Source: Stercorarius parasiticus (lineage: Eukaryota > Chordata > Aves > Charadriiformes > Stercorariidae). From it: a stretch of 64,000 nucleotides of DNA. Below, piece after piece: positions 22,155-34,965 of the stretch. A program made the translations under genes and the position numbers. Position 1 is the stretch's first letter. Every line of letters starts with the position of its first letter. The notes beneath the pieces are model-generated. The model saw only the letters and a list, made by a program, of their open reading frames with translations. It made no database searches and had not been told where the DNA came from. The stretch is taken from contig VWZL01000106.1 in NCBI GenBank assembly GCA_013396915.1, positions 271,429-335,428 on the forward strand, read 5' to 3'.

Positions 22155-25100
22155 CTTGTCATGACCCCCCTTCCTGCCCCCCACAGCCAGCCCCAGCCAC
22201 GTACCCCTTTCCTGCACCCCACCCTCTGCCCAGCACTTCCCAGTTGTGTCCCTGAGCTATGCTCCCCCCCAGCACTGTGTCCTCAGCCACCTGTACCCAT
22301 GTCCCCCAGGGCCTGCCCCTCCCCAGCCTTATGCACCCCAGGGCCCCTGCAGCAGCAGTGGGGAAGTTTTGACACCCCCCCATCACTCCCTACCGCCTCC
22401 ACACCCCTGGACCCCCAAACAGCCCCTCCACTCCCCAGCTCCCATTGGTGCTGGGACAGCTCTGGGGTGTGAGGCCAGAGCTGTCGTCTCACATTTGTCA
22501 CCTCGAGGTGACGAAACCTCCACTGTGGGGCTGGGCTGGCTCCTGGGTTCTCGCATGGCAAGGTGGGGCATCACTCATGACAGCTGCCCACAGGAAGGTT
22601 TTCTGGGGGACCTGCCACCCCAGGGGCACAAGGAAACACCACAGGCTGTGGGGTTTGCATGTTTTAATGATGGTTTAGGAGAGATGTGGATAGAGTAGTC
22701 GGAGATCCACCAGCTCAGGCACCCGCTGGCCCCACACGCACATGCTGACGTGAGAGCAGCTGGGGACACAAACCGGAGCCTGGTGGGCTGCCAGCTTGGC
22801 AGTGCTGTATGTACCCCACCGTCCTCTCAACACCATGGTTTTCTGAGGGCTGCCATAACAGACACTGGCAATGAGACATGATTATGAACCTACGTACTGC
22901 ACAGCATTGCTCTCCTGGAGAGCTGCACATGGACAACAAGAAATGCTGGGAGCAGGGACATGCAAGGAGTCCTGAAGGGTGCTGGTCACAGCAGGGCTGG
23001 AAAGCCTGGATGAAGTGGCTTTTGAGCCTTTATCTTAGACTTCTCTGGCATCATCCATGGGCTGTGGCCGGCCACCAGATTTTGGCAGGAGCACAATAGC
23101 TGTTGCATGGTAATCACGACTAACCTGGTATGAGACAAGCCACATGGGAGTTACCTGAAACCCAGAGTCCAGCAGGACCAGATCCTGCTGGAAAATGCAG
23201 CCAGAGCACCTGGGCCTGAAATCCTTCATGGCCAACATGAAGGGATACAACTAAGACTAGAGACATTCTGCAATATGGTAGATGTCTTCTGGAAACCCAG
23301 CACCATCCTTTGTGAAAGCTCAGGAATGAGAGCGAGACCTTTTCTATTGACCTTTTAGCTGAAATAAGCTAAAAAACATTTATTGTTGTGTATTCCTAAA
23401 AAAAGAAACAAACAAAAGTCTCACACGGGCTTGTGAGCACCACTTGCAAGGTGCACCCATGGCTGCAATGCTCAGGCATCGGCCATACACGCATGCTCTA
23501 CTCCACCTCATAGCCAATATTTCGGGCAAGACCTCAGGCATTGTGCTCTCCGTCCTTTATAATTTACCTCCTGTGCTTTACCTCGGGGAGCACTTTGAGA
23601 GTAGGTAGTAAATGCACGCGATACCTGCTTTTTTCCTACAGAGGCTGTTACTTATTTCTGAAAAACTCAGTAAACAAGCCAACGATTAAAGTGTCCCTGA
23701 ATCACTATCTCCCCCAAGCCCATCTGAAAAGGCAGGGTATGAATAGCTGCATGGCCTGCGGTCATGGCTGTACCATCAAGTTGAAGCCCCACTTTCAGCT
23801 GAGCAGCAGAAATGGCCAGCTGCTGGCTTGCCACAATGCAATCAGTGGTGAAAAAAGGGGAAGAAAAAGCCTTGGAGTTAGGCAGAGGGTCCCGAGTCAC
23901 TGCTCCTCCCAGCAGTACCAGCTGCTCCAGTGGGGCTCGCTGCTTTTGCCTGCATCCAGGCAGCTTTCTGGCCCTTATCCCTCTACATTACCAGGAATCT
24001 CACGTTACTGTGCAGTAAGGGAGTGATTCGGTTTTTTAATTTCCCTTTTGAGGGGAAAAAAGGGATGCGTCTAGCACCCCAGAAAATGAACATTTCTCAT
24101 AATTTCATTACAATGGGGAAAATTTTCTCTTCTCACTTTGCGCTCTGCTCTTTCCTGCTCTAGAGCTTGGAAGAGCCCAACGTTTTCCATCACCTCAGGC
24201 ACATCCCGGGCCAGGGTGACTGCTATTAGATGTTCCCTTTGCTGGACAAGAAGGTCTATTTTTAAGCTCACATGAGCTAACATCTGAAAATGCCAATGGA
24301 GACATGAACTTCGCAAGTTGAGTAACAACTGTTACAGCCTACGTTTTACTTTGGAGTGTTACCACTATGCTTTACCTGACCTGCAGTGAAATTCTGACAC
24401 CTATGTGCTATCATAAGGTTAAAAAACCCAACCAGTCCTTCCCCCACACCCCTCTCCCAGCTTATCACACAGCGCTTCCCATCTCATGAACTGACGCATT
24501 CATGGTCCCTTTTCTGAACACCACGAGGCCCAAATCCAGAGACCGGACCTGGCACTCAGGCTCTCACCGGAAGCAAAGCCACCCGCCAGCACTTGCAGTG
24601 CAGGGGAACAAAGCTGCAGCCCCATTTTCACACAGCTCCTGTTCCTTGTCACTTCTCAGTGTGCACCAGTGCACCCTGAGTCCACCACACCCCGTGAAGA
24701 TGCAGATCCATGCCGTGCTTTGGGGCGCTGACAACTTCAGAGGTGCCTGTGCGGCTCTTTGGGATGCGCCCTCTCTGCAGTGCTTCCGTGGGGTTTTGCT
24801 AAGCGCTCTGTTCCCTCCTGGATATGAGTGGCTCTGTGTGAAATGGTGCCTCTTGTGGATTCACAGCATGCTGCAACGAACATCCATCCCATGACAGCAC
24901 AATCAAAAGGCATCACTCCAAGGAGGCCTGGGCACTTCAGTCCTGCCTACAGAAAGATGCCAGGATTGTCTGCTGGCATGAAGACCTCTGAAATCTCTGT
25001 CATGAGCAGAGATGAGTACGCCAAAGTGCTAGGATCTTCTGGGGGAGGCAGAAATGCTACTGCTTGATTCACTTCCCATTACACACATGCAGCCAGAAGC

Positions 25101-26463
25101 TTGTAACCTCCACAATCTCCTCCTGTTTGTTTCTTTTGGGTAACAGGAACCAGTTTATTTCGCTGCCAACCATCTCTCCCTCCCAGAGGCAGCAGAACAC
25201 GGCCCTGAACACCTCCCACAAAGCCCACTGCTGTTACAAGTGCCACTGTGCTCTGCAAAGAGCTCTAGCTGAAATTCAGGGACCTCAAGGAATTTAACGT
25301 CCCCTCCCCCAAAGAACACCTGCCTTCCCATCTGTGTGGCAAACCTGTTCACAGGGATCTCTCTCCTGGTCTACAAAACCTCACCCACCTTCCCCCTAAG
25401 CTGGGACCAAGCTGTGGACTGTGTTCAGGGCAGAAAATCGCAGTATTTGTCAAATGGAGGAGAATAAAATTGTCTGGATCAAACAGGATAAAAATCATTC
25501 AGGCTGAAAGGTTTCAGATTCAAGCCTCAAATGCATGAAGGTGAAAGCTGAGAGAGAAGCCTAAATTCACCGCAGTGTCTCATAAGAAACTGAGGAGATG
25601 GGGTTTCTGCTATTTGAAACGCTCTTAGCACAAAAGTGATGCTAAAAATCCTACAGCCTGCCGATGAGCCCTGAGAGGGTCTCTCTACCTCTTTTAAACA
25701 AAATCCAACTGCATCAGACTGGGATGGACACTGATTCAAATCTCATTAGGAAAAAGGGATAGCTATAAATAAACAAAATTGCCTTCCTTGCTTGGGTTAA
25801 TTCACCGCCTGCAGTTCAGCACCCTTTCGCCAGCCGCTGCCTGGGTGTTCAGCCAACCAGCTTGGAAAATGACCTAAGGAAACTGAATTCTCGGTGTTCC
25901 TGGTTTTCGGCATCCTGCGATGCAAGACAGCTTGCTCCTTCCTATGTAATAAGAGCAGGAACAAAGGAAAGGAGTCACCTATTTGGAGCTGAGCTAAGGC
26001 ACTAATGATGCAGTAGGTGAGGAAAGAAGAAACACAGCGGGAGGACAACTTCCCAGCCACAATGTCCCAGAAGATCATCGTACTCTTCGCTCAATTCCCT
26101 TAAAAACCCCAATGTTATCTCTATAGAAAAGGAGGAGCTAATACAGTATTATAGCATCCCTGTTGGGGTTTCATTTTAAGGTTATTTTGTTGTTCTCCCA
26201 GAGAGATTTGTTTCAGATATCAAAGTCACACGAGCTGTTTCTAAAGTGGATTTTGGTGAACGCAGGCAGAGTTGTCTGAGCAGCTCTGGCTCACTGCAGC
26301 TCTGTGTGGATGCCTGTATTGTTGATTTTTCCCCATGATTTTCCAGAAAATAAGAAGCCTGTCTCTATCGCTTTTTGGCATGATACTGAGATAAGCCACC
26401 GAACTGTGCTGACCCGATGGGTGCAGTCCCTCCCTGTGCACAGCAGAGGCATTCCTGTCATCA
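22155..26463. other. Intergenic region between POLR1B 5' end and TTL stop
   Basis: The part next to the gap (22155-22480) is extremely C/proline-codon-rich and open in several plus-strand frames, with no recognisable domain. The rest has only short unrelated frames. The part nearest 26464 should be the TTL 3' UTR. No CR1 tail or RNA gene was recognised. Confidence 0.5.
25154..25159 (-). promoter_or_regulatory. Candidate polyadenylation signal for TTL
   Basis: The first minus-strand AATAAA after the TTL stop, giving a 3' UTR of about 1.3 kb. A second lies at 23379-23384. No transcript evidence. Confidence 0.3.
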
Positions 26464-26581
26464 TCACAGCTTGATAAAGATCGATGATGGCTGGCTCATC
26501 TTCTGCCCAGTGTCGTTGAGGGGGAAAACGCTAGAGATGGCTACATCCACAATTCCTTGGCAGAGCTCTGCATACAGCTTC
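26464..26581 (-). CDS. TTL: TTL exon 7 (terminal)
   Basis: Encodes [13 protein letters not shown]ough Ile-Phe-Ile-Lys-Leu and TGA at 26466-26464. Acceptor TTTTAG, 118 nt. Confidence 0.94.
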
Positions 26582-29500
26582 CTAAAAGACAAAGGGAGAG
26601 AGAATCAGATGCCCGGGCAGGACAAACCAGCAGGCCCCCTACCCATTTGTATACAGAGATGCATTTTCCCAGCAGGATCTACAAGAATGCACTCCCATTA
26701 CAGGTAGCTCCAGGATGGCAAACGGGAGGAGGGTGGCATCTCTTCCATCTCCTCCCCGCCTACCCCAGCAACCATCTTCTTTTTCAGCGGTGCTCCCATT
26801 CCCAATATTGTTCTCTGCTGGGCAGGACCACAAACTCCATCGTCTAAGTTTACTGTCAGAACAGGCTCCTGAGCAGGCCCCAGACTTTTTCTGCCGAAGG
26901 AAATACACATGTAACCTCCCGTTCAATGCTGGCATCTGTGTACATTTTTAGTACCCAAGCTGTCTTTACTGGAATTAGCAATATCTTTCATCCTGTGCAG
27001 TTAAGGCTACATGACAGTAAGACACTTCTTCAGCTCCTGGGAATGTTCCTGCTTGCAGCAGCCAATTTTTGTCTCTTAAACAGGAACTGCGTGATATGGG
27101 TGCTATAAATTAGAATAACACTGAAAAGGAGAAGCCACAAATAGCCAAAACGTACCTCAGCTGCTTTTGATGGCTTCCAAGTGCCCACAGAAGCACACAA
27201 CAAACAGGGTATTGCTGTAACCCAAATCCACCCAGCAACAGCCAAATTCTACCCATACCGCAAGCAACACAAGGAGGTGCAAGGCAGTACTGCACTACGG
27301 TGCACATGGTGAACAGGGCATCCTGGGCACAGAAAGCTTCCCAAGCCCCTAGCTCTGAAAAGGCTGCTGAACAGGCTGTCTGGTAGGTTTGACCTGTATT
27401 TTTTGCCTAGTGTTAGTGATGATCTAATAGAATTTAATCTACATCTAATTTAATCTACATCTAATCTAATAAAATTCTAGTGTAGTGATGTACAGCCTGT
27501 TCTGTTTTGCTGGGCTTGCCCATTGAGCAAAGATTTCTAGTCTCCCGCAGTTGTCTCAATCACGTAATACAGCTCCTCCTGCTGTGCTTATGCAGAGATG
27601 TTCACAGCCACAGCTGTTTGGCTGTCCCAGCCTCCCTGTGGCTGGTGGAGGCTTTGATCCAATGTCTGCAGCATCCACAGCGTGCTCTGGGGTCCTGCTG
27701 CCTGCAAATTCAGTCACTCACTTCCAGCTGCTGCCCTTAATGCTACTCATTTATCATGTGTTCAGGTAAAGACCAGCCACCAGTGGCTGCACAAGAGTGT
27801 CTGAGAAACCACCTGATCCCCAAAGTGTTAATTCTGCAACACAACTCCAATGCAATAGTGTCAATAAAAATGATCCAAGTTATATTCAAACCCATTTGTC
27901 CAAAACCTGAGGTTAGTGCCCCATCTCACACAGGAAAGAAGCTGAGGGATACCAAACACAAAGACAGGAGCAATGAACTTAAATCAACTGGCACTTAGAG
28001 CAGCGTTTGGTCTGGGTTAGCCTGGAAAACTCCCCTGACGTTCACTTTCTTCCACCTTTTTCACTTGGAGCTGGGACACAGCCATGCTCTGGGTGAGGCA
28101 TGAGAATGGTGGCATTGCAAGGGTATTAGAGAAACTGATTACTCACTGGGCACACGCCGGGGCCCCATTGACTTCTATCAGCCAGACCTTCAGCTCCTCA
28201 TCCACCATGAAGTCAAAACCAAACAGCTGGAAGCTCTGGTAGTGAAGATGCTTTGTGCTGATTGCAGGCTCTATACACATAAGGCAGCTTCTGTGAAGGG
28301 AAAAACAGAAAGCCAAGATTAAAAGCCCTGTGGGCACACCTGTGGCACTGCAGCTTCCGAGGGCACGTGCGCAGCACAGTTAAGTGGAGGTGTCCCCTGT
28401 TGCCCGGGGCTGCCCCAAGTTACAAGCTATATCCAACACACTTCATGGTAACCAGGTCCCTGTAAGTGAGATTGTGTAACCATCAAAACATCTGTGGGGA
28501 CACCCCTGAGTGAACTCCCAAAGAGCTGGAGAGCAGCATCCACCCTCACTACTGGATTAGGCAAGTTGAAAAACACCATGTGCAACTAGCATCTGGAGCA
28601 GAAGGCAGAGCCACGGAGGTCTGCACCAGGTCCCCAAGGAACTGCCATTGAGAGCTCATTTGCCTCTGAATCCCTCAAAGATCCTGTCATGTCTTTTTTG
28701 TATAAGTAACAGGAATGGGGCACCTGCAAAGTAAATTCTGCCATGAAGGATCACTTTGTCAAGATCCAGATTCTCTGCAGCACCATGATCTCGGAGATCT
28801 CTCTCCAGGCACTTTCTGTGCCCAGGAGGTAGCTGGCTCTGTGTGGACCAAGTAAGGTGACCCGTGCCAATGAGATGTGCTGCTGCTTGCTGATGGAGAA
28901 AGCAGTGAGACACTGCAGACTTGAGTCCCACTTCATTTCCTCTCTTACACCTTCTATCTTTTTTAACCTCAGCCTCTCCTAGCCCTGTCTTTCGACCTAC
29001 CCTCTTCCCCTAACAAGTGATCTCACTCCATGCTTCTCCATCCACGGCTGGCAAAATGCAGACACATGGACACACACCCTGAAAGAACAGCACCTGTGGA
29101 GGTCCCCTTTCATTGAGCAATGACATTGGGGTGTTTATGGCTTTATCTTAAATTTACCTCTGGGTTGCAACCCCTGATCCGTGCAATTGAAACCCTTCCC
29201 TTGTCAGTCTGTCTGCTTCCCCAGCTGTGTCCATACACATTCCCTGTCACTGAAGGGTTGTTTCCCTATGCAACAGGCCGATGGGTACCTTATTATGTGT
29301 TTGATTTGCAGTAAGATGCTATTCTCAAGTGTTGTGTTCAGGGCATCCATCAGATACTGGTTGAACTCCTCGAAGAACATTTCATTCCCTTCCTCATACC
29401 GCCCGTAGTTTTTGGAGTATTCCTTCTGAATGCAGTGATTGGTCAAGTGGCAGGTTTTGTCCTGGAAATTAGCACTGTTATATGGTTCGGAAGAGGTCCG

Positions 29501-32500
29501 CAGGACACCCTCTCTGTAGAGGTAGATATTATATTGATGATCCACGAGAACCCAGCTCCTGGGGGGACGAGAAAACAAACTCTAGTCTCAGTGGCTCAAA
29601 AAGAAACAGCACGAAAGTGAAAATCGGTATTATTACAAAAGCAGAAAAGGTTACCTGATGTCAAACTTGCGATGCCCTGGCTCTAAAAGCAGAGGCTTCT
29701 CCAGGTATTTCTGAATCACGTGCACTTGTCCCTGCTCATCGATGAAGTCCAGGAGCTCTGCAGCCTCTGAAGAAATCAAGATCCCTTCCCCTGGCACAAA
29801 AAGATAAGGACAAAATGAGGCAGAGGATCCTCCTACCTTTGCTGGAGCTCTTTCAGGGCCCAAGCGGACCACAGCTCATTTGCCCAAAAAGCCACACGAC
29901 ATGCAAGAACCCATGGCCGCAGGGACAGCTGGTGCCCAAGTGATGTCGTGTTGGCTCAGGGTCGGGCAGGGAGTCCACAGAGGGATCTTCCTGTTACCGC
30001 ACCACGGGGCATTTGGCTCCCCTGTAACTGGGGCTAATGCAAATGGGAACCAAGGGTACCCGAGATGGCATGGCCTGCCTGGGGCTTGTCTGCAGGGGGC
30101 TGGCTATTTAGGGAGCTGCTTGGTTTGGAGGATTTTGTTTCCTTTTCCAGTGTTTTTTTCCAGCTGAGCTTGGTGGGGGTAGAGGGGTGACACACGTGTT
30201 CAGCACTTGTTCAATTTTGGTTTTCCCTGTTTTTCAGCAGTTTGGAGAGCAGGGGTTTTGGCAGTTTGTTTTCTTTCTTTCTTTCTTTTTTTTTTAAATG
30301 TAGGGAGGGAGGTCTGTGGGTTTTTTATCCGAGACTCAGACTTTCTCCCCCTGTCTGGCTTCTCTGGCTGCCAGAGGCAGTCACACACACACACTTGTGC
30401 AGTGTTGCCCTGCTCACTGAGTTCATTTAAGTTACTATTAAAATCATTGCTGAATTAGGAAAAGAACTGTTTCAAAACATTCATCCATGTAGTCAGTATT
30501 TTCCCCTGCTGTGGAAGCTCTTCATTAAAGGAGTTAGATGTGCCTTTTAAATACTGCCACATTTTGGCTGAAGCTGTCACTGTTCATTTATTTCAAGAGT
30601 CCAGATACAAAACCAGTGTTGCAGAGCAACGAAGAGAGAACATATCCCTTCTGGGATTTGATAAAGGGATGGCATGGTGCCACGTGAGGGATAAACCAGA
30701 TGAGGTAAAATTACCTAACACTTCTCTGGCACTATGTCCAGTCTTCAGGCATGTAGTTAACTTTTTGGATTAAAGCTGATGACATAGTCTTAATTTTGGT
30801 TTTTTTTGGAGGAAATACTGAGTGAAAAGGAAAAAAACCAAACCACTCTTCAAGGGGGCATTGGGGAAAGAGCACAGGTTTGGAGCACAGGCAGGGTTTG
30901 ACAGGATCATCCCATGGAAAATGCTCTTAGCTGTGTATTTTCACTGCTCCATGCCTTGCATACCTGAGTCACACCTTCCCTGCACCACTGACCCCCTACA
31001 CCCTTCACAGCGTCCTCCACTAAAAGAAAGTCCCTTCACCAAAGCATCTTTCTCACCCATGTTTTACATGGGGTGGGGGGCAAGATTTTTCATCCTTTGA
31101 CCACAGCAGAGTCAGGCAGAAACCTGCATTGGTACAAGCACAGGGCTGTGCACTGGGGAAGGAGGGAAACACCACCGCTGTTAAGCCAGTGAAGCCCCCG
31201 CAGTGGGAGGATCAGCAGGCACTCGTTCTGCACTGGACAGACGGTGAATCAAGGGGGAGGTTAGCTTAACTGTGCACCTAGTCAGCAACCCAGTGAGGCA
31301 GCAAAGCAGATTATGTGGGGTAGCTGTCCCTTCTCTCAAAGAAAACATCAAAACCTCTACTCACAGTTGAAAAATCCCTCAACTTTTAAGTCGGGACATC
31401 CTAAACCTTTAATTTTCCTTTTACTGATGGACAACGAAGCTTCCACTAGACCTGTCCTGAGTGAGGGGCTATGCCTGAGCTAGATCTGCCTCAGCAATTA
31501 TGTCAACAAGCTTTCTTCTTCATCTGACGTAATCCCCAGACATTTAAAACTTCCCTCTAGAAGATTAACACAAGGCCCTGCTTTCCGCTTTAATTCCCAG
31601 CTTGCGTTCTGCAGCACACTGATGAATATGAAAGGTTACTCTGCTCTAATGCAGGAAAGATGGGATCACACTTGAATAAAGTATGTGAGGAGTTTAAACA
31701 TCCCCATCCTGCAGCAAACCACAGCAATGGCCTTTTCAATTGCCCAGATTGATTCTTTACCAGACTGTTATACTACACAGAAACGCATTCCCTCACTGGC
31801 ATAACAAAAGGACTCTTCTCCCCTTCCTCCCTGGTGAAAGTAAGCATACTCTTCTGATGCTTCTTGGTAACACAGCCAAGAGAGCACAGCAGCAGAGAAA
31901 GCCAGTGTGAAGGACAGTTTTATCACACAGCCTCCCTGCAGCCACCTCTGGCTTTCACATTCCCTGGTGATTTTTGAAGACTGCACCAAAAGTGAGTAAA
32001 TATCAGTAATACGCTTGGGTTTGTTCCCTTTGAAAAGACCAGGTCCTTCATCAGGCTGGTCTCTGCAGCCTGGGGTCTGCACACATGGCGAGGCAAGTTT
32101 TCATAAAACCATTCTAATAATGTGCCCGTGATACTGCCGTAACTAACAGACAGCATGTAGTTACCAAAGCATTACATCTGCGGCTGTGTCCGGCTACCTC
32201 CTCTAATAGCTCATTATTCTGTAAAGTGAGCGATGCAATGACCCTGGCACAAGGAAGGACATGCTGTCACTTGGGTATCTATTGCCTTATTCAAATTAAA
32301 GAGACATACAGACATTGCATCGCTTGTCTTTGCTCTGGTACCTTCCCCTGAGGCTTGGTTGTAATTTTGATGCACTGAGCTCGTGGCTGCTCAGCCAGTC
32401 TCTCAGTGCGGCCGTGGGTAGGCCATTGGCACCAGGCATCTAGGTTCAGTTGAAAGACAAGCTGCAGTACTTCTGCCCAGGTGAAATCAGGCTTAGCTGC

Positions 32501-34965
32501 AGCATGGAGAGCTGGGCTCCTTGCCCTTGAAGGCTGCTGTCCTGCCTGCTGCCCTCCTCCCGGTTATCTCCTGCTCTCCACATTCCCCTCGCCTGCCGGT
32601 CCCCACTGCCTTCTCCCTGCAGCAAACCTTCCCATATTTTGAGGCCCATGTGTAGGAAAGTGGAGGTCCTTTCACTGCCATCCACGTCCTAGGTAGCATA
32701 TGCATGTTACAATGCTTGTCAGGAGCCCCATGCCACCAAACAGACAAAGGAGAGCCCTGTGCTGGCTTGGCTAGCATGGAATTCGTAGGTGAAACCCTTC
32801 AGACAGGCTAGATATCAGCTGGGCTCAGCTAAACCCCGGGACTCTACCAATCAAGTAAGATTTAAAGAATAATGAGAAGGTGGCTCATTTTTCTGGAGAA
32901 TGAACCTTTGGCACCAGCTGAGGACTTGGCGATCCACACGTTGCCTTCTTTGCCTTCCCGCCGCCTGTTGTAAGCTGCCAAGAAGACTTCCCGCTCATCT
33001 GTCCTTGTGTTGTTTATGAGATGGCGAATTCCATTCTGTGCTGGAGCCACAGGGGTCTTCAAGTTTGTTGGGTAAATCACATACGACTCAGGGAACCACG
33101 TGCAGGACTCCGATAGTTCAGGGCTTGTCTTGATTAGCCTGGGTGAAGAGAGACAGGCTGTTAATCTCCAGAGTGTCCCCATCTGCAGGGACATCATCTA
33201 ATAAGTAAAATTCTTCATTAACTGAGCTCTTTTGCTTGGTGATGAATAGCAGCGAACAGATAGTCTATGTTAAATTACTATATTTTCCTTAGACCCTTGA
33301 AATAAGGGTTTTCCTAAAGATATCACGTCAATCCCCACCTGCAGCCAAGCACTGCTCTTTGAACCAGACCTGCACGCTTTCATTAAACGTTTTGTAGATA
33401 CTACAGATATTGTGAAACAATCAGCAGAGAAGTTTCCACATAACTAGAGCCTGCGGGGCATTCCCTGCATCAACTCTGCCCAAGGGAACAGAGGAGGTGT
33501 GTTTGCTAACATGGAACAGGGCAGGAAGGGATGTCGTGATCACAACAGGCAAAAGGGAAGCCAGAGAAGCAATGTTCTCTGTGCTGGTGCTTAGCTTTTG
33601 ATCCCATCCCCACTGAGATCTGACCAGGTGTCCCAGCTGTGGTTGAAGACCACTGGGAACCCACCGAAAGGAAGGGCACAGCTATACATCTCATGAGCCA
33701 AGGTGTCTGGGATCCCCCTTGCATCATGCAGCCTCCGATCTGTCTGGCACATCTCTCCTACCAGTAACGTCTAGAAATTCCAGCAAACTCCTGTTAGCAG
33801 AGCCCAGGCCTGTTTTCTTTCAGAGTGAAGGAAGCTGCCTACCTCTTTGAATGCTCACTCTGTGCTTTGCTTAAGGCCAAAACCAGAGCTCATGACTTGC
33901 TAATTCTCTCCGTGCATTTGTGCCTCTCTGTTGAAATGGCAATCAGTCAGTTACACCCTGGGAGCCCTCAGGAATGCAATTTGTAGTCCTTTGCATTCAT
34001 AAGTAGCTTGATGCATGGTTGACCCCAGAGTTAGAAAGGTCAGACAAGCTTCAGGAGAGAAAAAACAGGTGTGCAAGCACTTTCCGCACTGCCTCTAGAC
34101 CATGGATTGCAGAGAAATCCAGCTGGGGAGTGCCGCTCGTGCTTGTTTAAAAAATACTCTGCTAGTTCCTGACAAACACCATCACCACTGTAAAGAAAGC
34201 AGTTGGGACGAGGTTCTTCGCAGGGGAAGGAGAGACCTCAGATCAGCACACAACGTCTGCAGGACTGCATCACCAAGACGCAGTGCAGGCACTAACATGG
34301 AACCAAACGCCTGAAGGAGGCCAAGAGCTCTGACGTGAAGATGCCCTAATGGCCGCAGAGTTTGCACAGGGACAAGGGTTATCTGCAATGAAAGCTCATC
34401 CCCATTTCCCCAGGAGACCCTAGCATGGCTGGTCATGCAGAAATAACCCCCAGAGCTCTTCCTGGAGATGTCTCCAAGCATTTGTTTGACCAACAAATCT
34501 GATTAGCTAAAGGCATATTAGTGTCTCATCTCTGTATGAAACAGAGAATAAAAGGAGTAGGTTTTAATTAAATGTCTACAAGGAAAAACAGCAGATACGT
34601 TTGAGGTTTTTTTTCCCTTTTGATTTGGCTCTAATCTGATTCAATACACTCCATGGTTTCGAGCAGACATAATTCAGTTGAAATGGCATTTCCCCTGAAG
34701 TTACAAAGAGTTCTTTGTGCACACAGATAGCTCTAGAGACCAGCACAGGAGTCTGAAGACAGCACATGCTAGAACACTCCCAGGACAGCTGTTCTGTGAA
34801 ATACCCTCTGAACAGGTTCAAGACTCAACAACGGTTAGAAGAAAAATTTCTGCCAATCCCATGTAACATTTCAGTGAATTTCTTACTTCACCAGAGAAGC
34901 TTTGCGGCACAGCTTGTCTGCTCCCCTGTAGTAATTCACCAGCTGCACAAGTCCGGGTTCATGGC
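26464..34965 (-). CDS. TTL: Tubulin tyrosine ligase, 5'-partial (exons 2-7)
   Basis: Minus-strand exons are 34965-34887, 33138-32906, 29790-29655, 29558-29289, 28290-28147 and 26581-26464. Phases close to 325 residues plus stop; human TTL has 377, leaving about 52 residues for exon 1, which is not visible and probably lies in the 38791-39102 gap. The enzyme uses ATP to re-attach tyrosine to the C-terminus of detyrosinated alpha-tubulin in the cytosol. Seen: the [10 protein letters not shown] ATP-grasp loop split by intron 3, Arg-Lys-Phe-Asp-Ile-Arg, Leu-Thr-Asn-His, and the terminal Ile-Glu-Val-Asn-Gly-Ala-Pro-Ala metal-binding motif, ending Phe-Ile-Lys-Leu as in mammals. Long conserved stretches fit TTL rather than the TTLL family. 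It is next to POLR1B, as in human 2q14. Confidence 0.96.
27409..27490. repeat. AT-rich imperfect tandem array in TTL intron 6
   Basis: Two to three copies of a roughly 17-base TTTAATCTACATCTAAT unit lie between near-identical AGTGT(T)AGTGATG flanks at 27409 and 27479. No function is evident. Confidence 0.6.
28147..28290 (-). CDS. TTL: TTL exon 6
   Basis: Encodes [17 protein letters not shown] and the Glu-Val-Asn-Gly-Ala-Pro active-site strand. Acceptor CACAG, donor A|GTGAGT, 144 nt. Confidence 0.96.
29289..29558 (-). CDS. TTL: TTL exon 5
   Basis: Encodes [15 protein letters not shown], the [17 protein letters not shown] block, and the helix before exon 6. Acceptor CCCAG, donor GTACCC, 270 nt. 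Confidence 0.96.
29655..29790 (-). CDS. TTL: TTL exon 4
   Basis: Encodes Glu-Gly-Ile-Leu-Ile-Ser-Ser-Glu-Ala, then Val-Ile-Gln-Lys-Tyr-Leu and His-Arg-Lys-Phe-Asp-Ile. Acceptor GCCAG, donor GTAACC, 136 nt. Confidence 0.95.
30268..30295. repeat. (CTTT)n / poly-T simple repeat
   Basis: Four TTTC units run into a poly-T tract in TTL intron 3. Confidence 0.85.
32906..33138 (-). CDS. TTL: TTL exon 3
   Basis: Encodes Leu-Ile-Lys-Thr-Ser-Pro-Glu-Leu through [12 protein letters not shown]. Acceptor CCCAG. The donor G|GTTCAT is weak but keeps phase with exon 4. 233 nt. Confidence 0.93.
34887..34965 (-). CDS. TTL: TTL exon 2
   Basis: A 79-nt exon with [17 protein letters not shown]. Acceptor TTTAG, donor GTAAGA. 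Confidence 0.93.

Noticed and set aside
21063..22222. Long frames spanning the first gap
   Set aside because: The length comes from N bases. Only the 30 coding bases of POLR1B exon 2 at 21369-21398 are real.
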